DNA from: Neisseria chenwenguii
Lineage (GTDB): Bacteria > Pseudomonadota > Gammaproteobacteria > Burkholderiales > Neisseriaceae
Reading direction: 5' to 3'
Length of the DNA stretch: 64,000 bases
Assembly (NCBI RefSeq): GCF_002216145.1
Contig: NZ_CP022278.1
Span: 2,356,001 to 2,420,000, forward strand
Each line of letters opens with the position of its first letter. Position 1 is the first letter of the stretch. The translations under genes were made by a program, and so were the position numbers. This document shows, in pieces, positions 46,769 to 55,892 of the stretch. The notes below the pieces were generated by a model that was not told the DNA's origin, made no database searches, and was given only the letters and a program-made list of their open reading frames with translations.

Positions 46769-46933
46769 TAAATTGTTTCAATCGGATTGCATGGATTGAA
46801 GCCGGACATTCAGATGGAATCCGATCACAGCAGAAACCAAGTTGAATTCCACTTTCAAGGGAACTGGTATCACAGCAGGATTGAATATCCGGTTTGGTCG
46901 GAATAATTGGAACAACAAAAGGAATCCCGTTTT

Positions 46934-47419
46934 ATGAATCACAAGATTTTTGCCGTTTTGCTGGCGCTCGCTGCCGCCGCCGCGCAGGCCGCCGATAGTT
47001 ACGGCTATTTCGCGCTCTGGCAGAATCCGGCCAACGAAAAAGAGCCGCTGCAAGTCAAAACCACCAAAGAAAACGCCACCCAAGCCGAAGCGGCTGCCGA
47101 ATTGCAGGCATTTTGCCGTGCGCAGGATACGCTGGCGGGCGTTCCTGCCGGCGGTGCAACGGGCTGCACCTCAGTCGTTCCGCTGCACAACAGTTGCATC
47201 GCTATCGCCTATCCCGCCGCGCAGCACCGCATGACTGACGAAAACGTCGTCGCCATTACCTCGCCGCTGTTCAGCAACGTCCAACGTCTCGCTTTGAGCC
47301 AATGCACCAAAAAATATGGCTCTCAGGGAAACTGCGAGCTGCAAACGGCGTTTTGTACCGACAAAAACTATTACGGCGGTACGGTAAGAAACCTTTGGAA
47401 CCGTTTGAAAACGCGTTAA
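46934..47419 (+). CDS. Secreted or periplasmic protein, 161 aa
   Basis: The protein has a Sec signal peptide (MNHKIFAVLLALAAAAAQAA) and a mature part with six to seven cysteines and short conserved-looking blocks: SYGYFALWQNP, AFCRAQDTLAG, HNSCIAIAYP, ALSQCTKKYGSQGNCELQTAFC. The pattern of paired cysteines with SQC..YG..GNC recalls DUF4189-type proteins, but I treat that only as a hint. AAAAGGAATCCCGTTTT precedes the ATG at 46934; a start 9 codons earlier would lose the signal peptide. A classical terminator follows. Confidence 0.65.
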   Translation: MNHKIFAVLLALAAAAAQAADSYGYFALWQNPANEKEPLQVKTTKENATQAEAAAELQAFCRAQDTLAGVPAGGATGCTSVVPLHNSCIAIAYPAAQHRMTDENVVAITSPLFSNVQRLALSQCTKKYGSQGNCELQTAFCTDKNYYGGTVRNLWNRLKTR

Positions 47420-47426
47420 ACATATC

Positions 47427-47458
47427 GGGCAGCCGTTTGCAGGGCTGCCCGTTTTTTG
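47427..47458 (+). terminator. Rho-independent terminator (not DUS-based)
   Basis: GGGCAGCC-GTTTGCA-GGGCTGCCC then GTTTTTTGG, eight bases after the stop of the secreted-protein gene. Confidence 0.85.
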
Positions 47459-47589
47459 GCCGTCTGAAAAATTAGGGATTTCTGATATGCATCACGTGGA
47501 GGCTTTTTGCCGAAATCTGACCATAAATACAACGGTTTGGATATGATTTGTGCAAAGAATTGCAAGCTGTTTTGGATTACCGGTGTATT

Positions 47590-47609
47590 AAAAGTAATAT
47601 ATTGCTTTT
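47590..47609. promoter_or_regulatory. AT-rich near-palindrome upstream of the lectin-like gene
   Basis: AAAAGTAATATATTGCTTTT is a 20-base palindrome with one mismatched pair in the AT-rich leader, about 55 bases before the ATG. It may be an operator. Confidence 0.3.
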
Positions 47610-47663
47610 GAATAAAATATGAAGCAGTTTTAAATTAAATTTAATACATATAAAGGCATAATC

Positions 47664-48176
47664 ATGTTGGAAATTTTAAATAAGCAAGCAATCGTTGCAG
47701 CCTTGTTGGCGCTTTCCGGTTTGAGCGGCTGCGTGTATCTCGGTGAAGGCGGTTCCGACGGTGAGCGGGTGACGGTGCAGAATATCCACATCCATCCCGA
47801 ACCCGGCCTGCGCCGTGAAGCATTGCTGCGGACTTCAGACGGCTTGTGTTTGGACAAAAGCGGCTCCGAATACCGCGGAATAATCGCGTATCCCTGCCAC
47901 GGCAAATCCAATCAGCGTTTCAGTTTTTACGGTGACAGCATCCGCATTGAGGGCTTGTGTCTCGATGTGGCTGGTGAAAACCGCCAAAGCGGCGGCAAGG
48001 TCATTGCCTATGCCTGCCACGGTAAGGAAAACCAGCAATGGTACCGGGTCGGCAACACCATCCGTAGTAGGCTGAACGGTGGCTGTCTGGATGCCGGAAA
48101 ATCGGGCAACCGCGTCGGTGTGTATCGTTGCGACGGTAGCAGGGGGCAACAGTTTTATAGTGATGCCCGGTATTGA
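47664..48176 (+). CDS. Ricin-type beta-trefoil lipoprotein
   Basis: The 170-residue protein has a lipobox LSGC with C23 as the lipidation site, so it should be anchored in the outer or inner membrane. Residues about 52-168 form a ricin-B-like beta-trefoil: three repeats each with a CLD strand (GLCLDKSGS, GLCLDVAGE, GGCLDAGKS) and a QxW-type end (NQRFSF, NQQWYR, GQQFYS). Such domains bind sugars, so it may be a surface or periplasmic lectin. It has an AT-rich leader unlike its neighbours. AAAGGCATAATC precedes the ATG. Confidence 0.8.
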   Translation: MLEILNKQAIVAALLALSGLSGCVYLGEGGSDGERVTVQNIHIHPEPGLRREALLRTSDGLCLDKSGSEYRGIIAYPCHGKSNQRFSFYGDSIRIEGLCLDVAGENRQSGGKVIAYACHGKENQQWYRVGNTIRSRLNGGCLDAGKSGNRVGVYRCDGSRGQQFYSDARY

Positions 48177-48198
48177 GATTGAAAAAGCAAAAAAGAGA

Positions 48199-48230
48199 AA
48201 AGGCCGCCTGAAATTTTCAGACGGCCTTTG
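48199..48230. terminator. Bidirectional DUS-pair hairpin (one arm variant)
   Basis: AAGGCCGCCTGAAA (one base off the DUS) pairs with TTTCAGACGGCCTTTG between convergent genes. Confidence 0.6.
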
Positions 48231-48245
48231 CGGTTTTTAAAACGG

Positions 48246-48533
48246 TTATTTGCAGCTTACGCCCTGAATTTTCGGGGAGTCGCCGTCGCCTACTTTAAAC
48301 GTACATTTGGTGGTGTTGCTGCCGGATACGGTAACGACTGCACCGGCTTTGTTGAGGCTGATGGGTTCTTTTACGCCCATGCCCACCGCGGTGGCGGCGA
48401 GTTTTTGCGCGTCGGCTTCGGAATAAGGCGTGCTGTTGCCGGCGATTTTGATTTCTTTGGCAGCATACGCGTTGACGCTGAAGGCCAGAGCGGCGGAAGC
48501 GGCGGTCAATGCCAAGAATTTTGATGTTTTCAT
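48246..48533 (-). CDS. Small secreted protein, 95 aa
   Basis: It carries a Sec signal peptide (MKTSKFLALTAASAALAFS, cleavage likely after AYA near residue 24) and a 71-residue mature domain with two cysteines (KCTFKV and GVSCK) near the C-terminus, likely one disulphide. No family is recognised. It converges with the ricin-type lipoprotein gene and is divergent from lolC. Its leader of about 200 bases before lolC is otherwise without recognisable features besides an inverse DUS and TACAAT at 48707. Confidence 0.65.
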   Translation of the reverse strand: MKTSKFLALTAASAALAFSVNAYAAKEIKIAGNSTPYSEADAQKLAATAVGMGVKEPISLNKAGAVVTVSGSNTTKCTFKVGDGDSPKIQGVSCK

Positions 48534-48745
48534 TTAAGTTTCCTCGGTTATGGCGCTGTTGCACCGTGAAATCAGAATAAGGGCAATCGGGGCTTTCTGC
48601 AAGCGTTTGCTGCGCTTTTACCGACATTATTGTTTGTAAAGCCATATTTTACAGACCATTTCTACCCTGAGAGGCTTTTCAGACGGCCTTTTCGGGCGAT
48701 TTACGGTACAATGTCGGTTTTTTCACACACAAGGCGGCTTGCCAC

Positions 48746-49990
48746 ATGGCTTCTTTAGAAACTTGGATCGGCCTGCGCTATCTGCGGGCGAAAAAGCGCA
48801 ACGGTTCGATATCGTTTGTCAGCGTGGTGTCGGTCATCGGCATTGCGGTGGGCGTGATGGCGCTGATTGTGGTGCTGTCGGTGATGAACGGTTTTCAAAA
48901 GGAAATTCGCGGCCAGCTTTTGAATGTTTCGCCGCATGTCGAAATCAGCTTCAAAGACGGCGAAACCGGCCAATGGCAGGATTTGCGCAAATTGGTGGCG
49001 GGCAAAAAAGGCGTACTGGACAGCGCGCCGTTTATTGCCGAACAGGCACTGCTCTCCAACCGCAACGAAGTGCGCGGCATCCAGCTTCGCGGCATTCTGC
49101 CGGAAGAAGAGGGCAAGGTGGTTGATTACGGCCGCAATATGCCGGTAGGCAGTTTTAACGATTTGCAGGCCGGCAGCTTCAATATTGTGTTAGCCGAAGG
49201 CGTGGCGGCGGCGGTGGGCGCGCAGGTCGGCGACAAAGTGACTGTGATTTCGCCCGAGGGTAATGTCACGCCCGCCGGCGTGGTGCCGCGCGTGAAGCAG
49301 TTTACCGTTACCGGCGTTATCCGCACGGGCGCGGCAACGGCTGACGAACTCTTGGCGCTGGTCAATCTCAGCGACATCCAGCGCCTTTACCGCGTCGGCG
49401 ACGAGGGTGTCGGGCTGCGTTTGAAAACCGCCGACCCGCAGCATCTGGCGCCGCTGCTCGCCGACCTGATTCCCGCCGTGCAGAAAGACAAAATCCAAGT
49501 GCACGATTGGACGGAAGACCACCGCAGCTATTTTGAAGCCGTGGTTTTGGAAAAACGCGTGATGTTTATCATTTTGACGCTGATTGTGACCGTTGCCGTG
49601 TTCAATCTGATTTCTTCGCTGGCGATGACGGTAAACGAAAAGCAGTCCGACATTGCGATTTTGTGTACGCTCGGTTGTTCGCCTTCGGGTATTATGAAAA
49701 TTTTTATGGTGCAGGGCGCGGTAATCGGCTTGTTGGGCACGGTTTTGGGCGTGGCTGCGGGCGTGTTGCTCGGGCAGAACATCGGCACGCTGGTGTCTGC
49801 GGCAGAAAACCTCGCAGGCGGACAGCTCGACAGCGTGCGCATTTCGCTGATGAACCTGCCCAGCGAAGTCAGCCCGCGCGAAGTCACTGCCATTGCCGGA
49901 ATTTCGCTGCTGCTCTCATTCCTTGCCACGCTGTATCCGAGCTGGCGCGCCTCGAAAACCCAGCCTGCGGAGGCTTTGCGCTATGAATAA
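48746..49990 (+). CDS. lolC: Lipoprotein-releasing ABC transporter permease, LolC-like
   Basis: LolC/E permeases extract lipoproteins from the inner membrane for delivery to LolA. The 414-residue protein has the MacB/FtsX-type topology: helix near 25-47 ([18 protein letters not shown] as in LolC), a large periplasmic domain (about 50-265), then three C-terminal helices ending [21 protein letters not shown]. One oddity is ILCTLGC where the family has ILRTLG. The last 8 bases overlap lolD. A diverged relative (448 aa) lies 2.2 kb downstream in the same arrangement, and the final 29 codons of both are identical. Confidence 0.9.
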   Translation: MASLETWIGLRYLRAKKRNGSISFVSVVSVIGIAVGVMALIVVLSVMNGFQKEIRGQLLNVSPHVEISFKDGETGQWQDLRKLVAGKKGVLDSAPFIAEQALLSNRNEVRGIQLRGILPEEEGKVVDYGRNMPVGSFNDLQAGSFNIVLAEGVAAAVGAQVGDKVTVISPEGNVTPAGVVPRVKQFTVTGVIRTGAATADELLALVNLSDIQRLYRVGDEGVGLRLKTADPQHLAPLLADLIPAVQKDKIQVHDWTEDHRSYFEAVVLEKRVMFIILTLIVTVAVFNLISSLAMTVNEKQSDIAILCTLGCSPSGIMKIFMVQGAVIGLLGTVLGVAAGVLLGQNIGTLVSAAENLAGGQLDSVRISLMNLPSEVSPREVTAIAGISLLLSFLATLYPSWRASKTQPAEALRYE

Positions 49991-50669
49991 CGTCATTTTG
50001 AAATGCAAAAACGTCGGCAAAAGCTACAACGACGGCGCGCTTAATGTACAGGTTTTGAAAAACCTCAATTTCGAAGTATCGCAAAGCCAAAGCGTCAGCA
50101 TTATCGGCTCATCAGGCAGCGGAAAATCCACGCTGCTGCATATCCTCGGCGGTCTCGACATGCCGTCTGAAGGCAGAGTCACGCTGATGGGCAACGATTT
50201 GGGCAGTTTGAGCCAAAAACAGCTCGGGCTGTTGCGCAACCAATATTTGGGTTTCGTTTACCAATTCCACCATCTTCTGCCCGAATTTACCGCGCTGGAA
50301 AACGTGATGATGCCGCTGCTAATCGGCAAACGCCCGAAAGCCGAAGCGCAGGAACGCGCCGCTGCCATGTTGGAAAAAGTCGGCCTCAAACAGCGGATGT
50401 TACACCGCCCGGGCGAACTTTCCGGCGGCGAACGCCAACGCGCCGCCATCGCCCGTGCCCTCGTTACCCGACCCGCGTGTCTGCTGGCCGACGAGCCGAC
50501 CGGTAACCTCGACCGTAAAAACGCCCAAAATGTTTTGGACATGATGCTGGATTTAAAAAACGAACTCGGCACAAGTCTGGTCGTCGTTACCCACGACGAC
50601 GAACTTGCCGCCCGTTTCGAGCGGGTGATGACGGTGGCGGACGGCAGTTTGCAGATGAAGTAGGGCGGG
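49904..50669 (+). repeat. 766-bp exact repeat, copy 1
   Basis: This block (3' end of lolC plus all of lolD and 6 bases beyond) is identical, base for base, to 52192-52957. The offset is 2,288 bp. Sequence diverges immediately on both sides. Confidence 0.93.
49983..50663 (+). CDS. lolD: Lipoprotein-releasing ABC transporter ATPase, copy 1
   Basis: LolD powers the LolCDE/LolFD complex. The 226-residue protein has Walker [10 protein letters not shown] (42-50), signature LSGGERQR, Walker [13 protein letters not shown] and H-loop [10 protein letters not shown]. An in-frame upstream extension is not used, because ATG 49983 overlaps the lolC stop in the usual coupled fashion. The gene is identical in DNA to the second lolD at 52271-52951, so at least one copy has been recently duplicated or homogenised by gene conversion. 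A DUS is read in frame as MPSEGR. Confidence 0.95.
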   Translation: MNNVILKCKNVGKSYNDGALNVQVLKNLNFEVSQSQSVSIIGSSGSGKSTLLHILGGLDMPSEGRVTLMGNDLGSLSQKQLGLLRNQYLGFVYQFHHLLPEFTALENVMMPLLIGKRPKAEAQERAAAMLEKVGLKQRMLHRPGELSGGERQRAAIARALVTRPACLLADEPTGNLDRKNAQNVLDMMLDLKNELGTSLVVVTHDDELAARFERVMTVADGSLQMK

Positions 50670-50702
50670 CTGTCGGTATGCTGTTTTCAGACGGCCTAAA
50701 TA

Positions 50703-50859
50703 TATAGTGAAATAAAATAAGAAAGATACAAGGCGGCAAGGCGAAGACAGTACGGGTAGTACGGGACAGATGAACTTGGCGCTTCAGCGCCTTAGTGAAT
50801 CGTCCTCTTTGAGCTCAGCCGCAGCCAACGAAGTAAATTTTTTATTTTAATTCACTATA
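50703..50859. mobile_element. Full-length Correia element (CREE), 157 bp, between the two lol modules
   Basis: TATAGTGAAATAAAATAAG to TTTAATTCACTATA with the standard core. It lies 40 bases after lolD copy 1 and about 70 before the second permease gene. Confidence 0.9.
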
Positions 50860-50865
50860 AATGCC

Positions 50866-50906
50866 GTCTGAAACCTAGCATACACAACTTTTTTCAGACG
50901 GCATTC
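50866..50906 (+). terminator. AT-type DUS pair before the second lol permease
   Basis: AATGCCGTCTGAAA and TTTTTCAGACGGCATT flank about 14 bases, immediately after the CREE. It may insulate the second module from the first. Confidence 0.55.
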
Positions 50907-50931
50907 CCGTCTCTTCAAAGGTTTTTACACA

Positions 50932-52278
50932 ATGTCTTTAGAAACTTGGATCGGCCTGCGCTACCTGCGGGCAAGAAAACGCAGCGCTTCCATTTCGCTG
51001 ATTTCGGCGTTTTCGATGACCGGCATTACTGTCGGCGTCGCCGTGTTGATCTCCGCGATGTCGCTGATGAGCGGTTTTCAGAAGGAAATCCGCAACCAAC
51101 TTTTAAACGTCGCCCCCCACGTCGAACTGGGGCGCAGGGATTTTGAAAAACAGGAAAACTGGCAGGCACTGCGCAAAGCCGTGGCCGGCCGCAAAGAGAT
51201 TGCCGCCGGCGCGCCGGTGGTGGTCGGGCAGGCACTGCTGGCGAACGCGGGCGAAGTGCGCGGCGTGCAGATACGCGGCATTCTGCCTGAGGAAGAAAAG
51301 AAAATCGTCGCTTACGGCAACGACGCGCAGGCGGATTTCGACAATCTGAAAGCAGGGGAGTCGGACATCATTCTCGGCGCAGCGCTGGCGGAGGAGTTAG
51401 GTGCAGAAAAAGGCAGCCAAATCAGCGTGATGGTGTCGGGCAGCCCACAGGATAAACCGGAAACCGAAGCGCAGGCCGAACCGCAAACAGGACAGGGTTC
51501 GGACGGCCTTGAAGCCGCTTCGCAGGCGGAAACAGACGCAGACGGCAGCGAAGCCGAATCACCTTCTGCCGCCGCTACGGCGCTGCACCGTTTCAACGTC
51601 GTCGGCATCGTCAAAACCGGCGTGTACGAACTGGATAAAACGCTGGCCGTGACCCATCTGCAAGATGCGCAGACGCTTTACGGATTCGGCGACGGCGCGG
51701 TGGCGCTGCGGCTGAAGCTGGCTGACCCGCAAACCGCGTCCGCATTGAGCCAAAGCCTGCTTGAAGCTCATCCCGATTTATGGATTGTCGATTGGACGGA
51801 AACCAACCACGATTTTTTCCAAAACGTCGAACTGCAAAAACGCATGATGTTTATCATTCTGATGCTGATAGTTGCCGTTGCCGCGTTTAACCTGATTTCC
51901 TCGCTGGCCATGACCGTCACCGAAAAACAGGCCGCCATCGCCATCCTGCGCACGCTCGGTCTGCCGCCTTCCGGCATTATGAAGATTTTCGTGGTGCAGG
52001 GCGCGCTGACCGGCTTTTTCGGCACGCTCTTCGGCGTGATTATCGGCCTTTTAATCAGTTGGAACATCAGCCCGATTGCCGACTTTTTCGAGCAGATCAC
52101 CGGCCGCAAGCTGATTCAGTCGCAGGTTTATTTCATCGACCACCTGCCCAGCGAAGTGAATTTTACCGACGTCGCCACCGTCGTCGCCGTCTCGCTGCTG
52201 CTCTCATTCCTTGCCACGCTGTATCCGAGCTGGCGCGCCTCGAAAACCCAGCCTGCGGAGGCTTTGCGCTATGAATAA
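50932..52278 (+). CDS. lolE: Lipoprotein-releasing ABC transporter permease, LolE/LolF-like
   Basis: The 448-residue permease has the same topology as the LolC-like gene upstream but with LolE-like features: [20 protein letters not shown] near the N-terminus and [18 protein letters not shown] near the C-terminus, as in E. coli LolE. Residues about 171-217 of the periplasmic domain are a Glu/Ala/Ser/Gln-rich low-complexity insert (including [10 protein letters not shown] from a DUS-like stretch) absent from the first copy. The C-terminal 29 residues are identical to copy 1, within the exact repeat. It overlaps lolD copy 2. Together the two modules could give a LolC-LolE-LolD2 complex or two separate exporters. 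Confidence 0.88.
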   Translation: MSLETWIGLRYLRARKRSASISLISAFSMTGITVGVAVLISAMSLMSGFQKEIRNQLLNVAPHVELGRRDFEKQENWQALRKAVAGRKEIAAGAPVVVGQALLANAGEVRGVQIRGILPEEEKKIVAYGNDAQADFDNLKAGESDIILGAALAEELGAEKGSQISVMVSGSPQDKPETEAQAEPQTGQGSDGLEAASQAETDADGSEAESPSAAATALHRFNVVGIVKTGVYELDKTLAVTHLQDAQTLYGFGDGAVALRLKLADPQTASALSQSLLEAHPDLWIVDWTETNHDFFQNVELQKRMMFIILMLIVAVAAFNLISSLAMTVTEKQAAIAILRTLGLPPSGIMKIFVVQGALTGFFGTLFGVIIGLLISWNISPIADFFEQITGRKLIQSQVYFIDHLPSEVNFTDVATVVAVSLLLSFLATLYPSWRASKTQPAEALRYE

Positions 52279-52957
52279 CGTCATTTTGAAATGCAAAAAC
52301 GTCGGCAAAAGCTACAACGACGGCGCGCTTAATGTACAGGTTTTGAAAAACCTCAATTTCGAAGTATCGCAAAGCCAAAGCGTCAGCATTATCGGCTCAT
52401 CAGGCAGCGGAAAATCCACGCTGCTGCATATCCTCGGCGGTCTCGACATGCCGTCTGAAGGCAGAGTCACGCTGATGGGCAACGATTTGGGCAGTTTGAG
52501 CCAAAAACAGCTCGGGCTGTTGCGCAACCAATATTTGGGTTTCGTTTACCAATTCCACCATCTTCTGCCCGAATTTACCGCGCTGGAAAACGTGATGATG
52601 CCGCTGCTAATCGGCAAACGCCCGAAAGCCGAAGCGCAGGAACGCGCCGCTGCCATGTTGGAAAAAGTCGGCCTCAAACAGCGGATGTTACACCGCCCGG
52701 GCGAACTTTCCGGCGGCGAACGCCAACGCGCCGCCATCGCCCGTGCCCTCGTTACCCGACCCGCGTGTCTGCTGGCCGACGAGCCGACCGGTAACCTCGA
52801 CCGTAAAAACGCCCAAAATGTTTTGGACATGATGCTGGATTTAAAAAACGAACTCGGCACAAGTCTGGTCGTCGTTACCCACGACGACGAACTTGCCGCC
52901 CGTTTCGAGCGGGTGATGACGGTGGCGGACGGCAGTTTGCAGATGAAGTAGGGCGGG
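52192..52957 (+). repeat. 766-bp exact repeat, copy 2
   Basis: Identical to 49904-50669; contains the end of the second permease gene and all of lolD copy 2. Confidence 0.93.
52271..52951 (+). CDS. lolD: Lipoprotein-releasing ABC transporter ATPase, copy 2
   Basis: The 226-residue ATPase is identical in DNA and protein to the lolD at 49983-50663 (Walker [30 protein letters not shown]). It overlaps the end of the second permease gene by 8 bases. Having one ATPase gene per permease gene means that each module could work on its own or that dosage of LolD is doubled. The identity over 681 bases, next to permease genes that have diverged widely, indicates recent copying of the 3' part only. Confidence 0.94.
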   Translation: MNNVILKCKNVGKSYNDGALNVQVLKNLNFEVSQSQSVSIIGSSGSGKSTLLHILGGLDMPSEGRVTLMGNDLGSLSQKQLGLLRNQYLGFVYQFHHLLPEFTALENVMMPLLIGKRPKAEAQERAAAMLEKVGLKQRMLHRPGELSGGERQRAAIARALVTRPACLLADEPTGNLDRKNAQNVLDMMLDLKNELGTSLVVVTHDDELAARFERVMTVADGSLQMK

Positions 52958-53010
52958 ATGCCTGATAGCAGGTATTTCGCCGGATTCTTTCAAAACCGTT
53001 TTTTCAAGTT

Positions 53011-55170
53011 CTACTCAATCCTCACCCGTTTCAAACGCAAAGCGTTGCCCAACACCGAAATCGAGCTGGCGGCCATGGCGGCACCGGCGATGACGGGGCT
53101 GAGGTAGCCGAGGGCGGCGAGCGGGATACCTAAGATGTTGTAGAAAAATGCGAAAAACAGGTTTTGACGGATGTTTTTCAGCGTCGCGCGGGAAACCAAA
53201 AGCGCGTCAACCAGTTGGTTGGCGGAATGCTGCATCAGCGTGGCGGAGGCGGTGTGTTCGGCAATGTCGGCACCGCCTTTCATGGCGAAGCTGACGTTGG
53301 CGGCGGCGAGCGCGGGGGCGTCGTTGATGCCGTCGCCGACCATGGCGACGGTTTTGCCGGCGTCGCGCAGTTTTTGGATTTCGGCGGCTTTGTCGCGCGG
53401 GCTCATGTTGCCCAGCGCGTGTTCGATACCGAGTTGGCGGGCGGTGTAGGCGACGGTGTTTTCGTTGTCGCCGCTCATGATGTAAACGTTGATGCCGTGC
53501 GCTTTCAGACGGCCTATGGCTTGTTTGGAATCGGTTTTGAGCGCGTCGGCGAGGGCGAATGCGCCGGCGGGTGCGCCGTTGACGGAAACGGCGACGACGG
53601 TGGCAATGTCCCAAACGCCGACCAAATCCTGCGGCAGCGTTAATCCGATAAAGTCGGGTTTGCCGATTTTGACGGCGCCGATACCGTCAATTTCGGCGGA
53701 AATGCCGGCGCCGACGGCAGTCTGCGCATTGGTTGTTTCGGGCAGCGTCAGGCCGCGCGCTAAGGCCGTCTGAACGATGGCGCGGGCGATGGGGTGGGCG
53801 GCGTTTTGTTCGACTGCGGCGGCGATGCGGTACAAATCGTCTTCGCCATACGCGCTTTCAGACGGCCTGTACACGGCGGCAACCTGCGGGCGGCCTTCGG
53901 TGAGCGTGCCCGTTTTGTCGAGCACGACGGTATCGACGTGCGCCGCTTCTTCCATCGAGGCCGCGTCTTTAAACCACACGCCGTATTTGACCGCGCGCCC
54001 CATGCCGACCATCACGGCGGCGGGCGTGGCCAGTCCGAGCGCACACGGACAGGCGATAACAAGCACGGCAACGGCGTGCACCAGCGCGGTCGTCCAATCG
54101 CCTTTCAGCAGCCAAGTCAGTGCAAACGTCACCAGCGCAATCCCGACCACAACGGGCACAAATACCGCTGCCGCCTTATCCGCCACCCGCGCAATCGGCG
54201 CTTTGCTGCCCTGCGCCTCGGAAAGCGCGTTCATCATGTCGCCCAGCAGCGTTTTGCTGCCCAGCCCCGTGGCGCGGAAAACGATGCTGCCGTCGGTCAT
54301 CAGCGCGCCCGCTAAAACCTTGCTGCCCGCTTCTTTGATTTCGGGATTCGATTCGCCCGTGAGATGGCTTTCGTCCGCCCAACCGCTGCCGTGCTCGACA
54401 ATGCCGTCTGCCGCGATGCGCTCGCCGTGGCTGGTGCGGATCAAATCGCCGATCTGAACCTGATTGAGCGGCAGGCTCTGCCATGCGCCGCTGCGTTCGA
54501 CGTTCACATTTGACGGCGTGAGTTTCATCATCAGCGTCAGGCTGTTGAGGCTGGATTTTTTCGCGCGGTGTTCCAAAAATTTGCCCAGCGACACGAATCC
54601 CGCCACCATCACGCCCGCTTCAAAATAAACGTGTGCCATACCGTCATGCCCCATGCTGCGGTGGGCAAACAGCATAAACGCCGAATAAAGGTAAATCGAC
54701 AGCGTGCCGACCGTAACCAAAACGTCCATATTCGCCAGCCCGCCGCGTATGCTCGCCCACGCGCTTTTATAAAACGGCACCGCCAGCCAAAGCTGCACCA
54801 CGCTCGCCAGCGCAAACTGCCACAGCGGCGGCAGCATCCAGTCGTGCCGCCCCAGTATCATCCCGACCATGCCGACGATAAACGGCACGTTAATCGCAAA
54901 CAGCAGCCACAAGCGCCAGCCGACGTGGGGCGTATCGTTTTCAGACGGCATCTCATCCGTTTTCAAACGTGCGCCGTAGCCCGCCTTTTCAATGATCTTG
55001 ATGATGTCGCCGGCGGAAGTTTTCCCGTCTTCAAACGACACCTGCGCCTCTTCGCTGGCAAAGTTCACCCCCGCCTCAGCGATAAAGTCTTTTTTGTTCA
55101 ATACCTTCTCAATGCGCGACGCACAGGCTTGGCAGGTCATGCCTTCGATTTGGAAGCGGAGTTTCTGCAT
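53011..55170 (-). CDS. copA: Copper-exporting P1B-type ATPase
   Basis: CopA pumps Cu(I) from the cytosol to the periplasm. The 719-residue protein has one N-terminal heavy-metal domain (MTCQACAS, C13 and C16), eight predicted helices, the ion-selecting CPC at C374-P-C376 (ACPCALGLATPA), the phosphorylation site D418 in DKTGTLTEGRP, and the hinge MVGDGINDAPALAAA. These define the P1B-1 copper group. The chaperone gene copZ lies about 290 bases upstream on the same strand with DUS and hairpin repeats between, so they may be transcribed separately. No CueR-type regulator is in the window. Confidence 0.94.
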   Translation of the reverse strand: MQKLRFQIEGMTCQACASRIEKVLNKKDFIAEAGVNFASEEAQVSFEDGKTSAGDIIKIIEKAGYGARLKTDEMPSENDTPHVGWRLWLLFAINVPFIVGMVGMILGRHDWMLPPLWQFALASVVQLWLAVPFYKSAWASIRGGLANMDVLVTVGTLSIYLYSAFMLFAHRSMGHDGMAHVYFEAGVMVAGFVSLGKFLEHRAKKSSLNSLTLMMKLTPSNVNVERSGAWQSLPLNQVQIGDLIRTSHGERIAADGIVEHGSGWADESHLTGESNPEIKEAGSKVLAGALMTDGSIVFRATGLGSKTLLGDMMNALSEAQGSKAPIARVADKAAAVFVPVVVGIALVTFALTWLLKGDWTTALVHAVAVLVIACPCALGLATPAAVMVGMGRAVKYGVWFKDAASMEEAAHVDTVVLDKTGTLTEGRPQVAAVYRPSESAYGEDDLYRIAAAVEQNAAHPIARAIVQTALARGLTLPETTNAQTAVGAGISAEIDGIGAVKIGKPDFIGLTLPQDLVGVWDIATVVAVSVNGAPAGAFALADALKTDSKQAIGRLKAHGINVYIMSGDNENTVAYTARQLGIEHALGNMSPRDKAAEIQKLRDAGKTVAMVGDGINDAPALAAANVSFAMKGGADIAEHTASATLMQHSANQLVDALLVSRATLKNIRQNLFFAFFYNILGIPLAALGYLSPVIAGAAMAASSISVLGNALRLKRVRIE

Positions 55171-55320
55171 GATGGGCTTTCTGGGAGTTTTGGGGCGGGA
55201 AGCCGGTTGTTGATGGAACAGGGTTTGTGATAATTTTCAGACGGCCAAACCTATGCAAAACGTACCGTATTTATAATACGAACCTGCTTCCCCGTTTTTT
55301 CAGACGGCATCAGACGCGGC

Positions 55321-55358
55321 GACGGTTACACCGCTTGAGGCGGCTAACCGTACCTACC
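55321..55358 (+). repeat. GTACGGTTA hairpin repeat, copy D
   Basis: GACGGTTACACCGCTTGAGG continues into CGGCTAACCGTACCTACC, in the copA-copZ spacer. The rest of this 292-base spacer is four DUS copies and an AT-rich TTTATAATACG. Confidence 0.6.
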
Positions 55359-55462
55359 GATTTTCAGACGGCCCAAGCCATATTTGGGCAGCTTCATACA
55401 AAAACAAGCGCAGATAAAATTTCAGACGGCCTCAAAACCGCTTGATGCCGTCTGAAAACCGG

Positions 55463-55672
55463 TTACAGCGAAGCATCATACCCGCCGTCTTCCACTGCCT
55501 CAACCAGCGCGGCGGGATTGGTTTGGGCGGGGTCGAATTCGACGACCGCGTTGTTTTTTTCCAAGCTGACTTCGGCTTTGGTCACGCCGCCGACGCCTTC
55601 CAAAATGCGGGTAACGCTTTTCACGCAGCCGCCGCAGGTCATGCCGCCGATGTTGAGGGTTAGGGTTTCCAT
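55463..55672 (-). CDS. copZ: Copper chaperone, heavy-metal-associated domain
   Basis: The 69-residue protein is a single HMA domain: METLTLNIGGMTCGGCVKSVTRIL with C13 and C16 binding Cu(I). It should hand copper to CopA in the cytosol. Length and motif are standard. It is upstream of copA on the same strand. The leader toward sotB contains a DUS pair and no recognised CueR box. Confidence 0.92.
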   Translation of the reverse strand: METLTLNIGGMTCGGCVKSVTRILEGVGGVTKAEVSLEKNNAVVEFDPAQTNPAALVEAVEDGGYDASL

Positions 55673-55892
55673 GATGTTCCTTTCCGTTTCAAATGGGGTT
55701 GCGGGATTAACTATACGCTTCGGGGAGGGGAAACTTCAAGTTTGGCGGAAATGTTTTCAGACGGCCCGAACGGCTGCCGTTGTGGCAAATCAGGCCGTCT
55801 GAAAACCTGTAATGCCTTGTAACCACGACGCTTTCCCGCAAACAGCGTACAATACCGCCTCTTTAACTGTTTTGTTGGACAAAGGGAACAAC

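Noticed and set aside
50703..50859. CREE copies as small RNA genes or IS elements
   Set aside because: Length, TATAGTG ends and core landmarks identify them as non-coding Correia miniature elements; no transposase is encoded.
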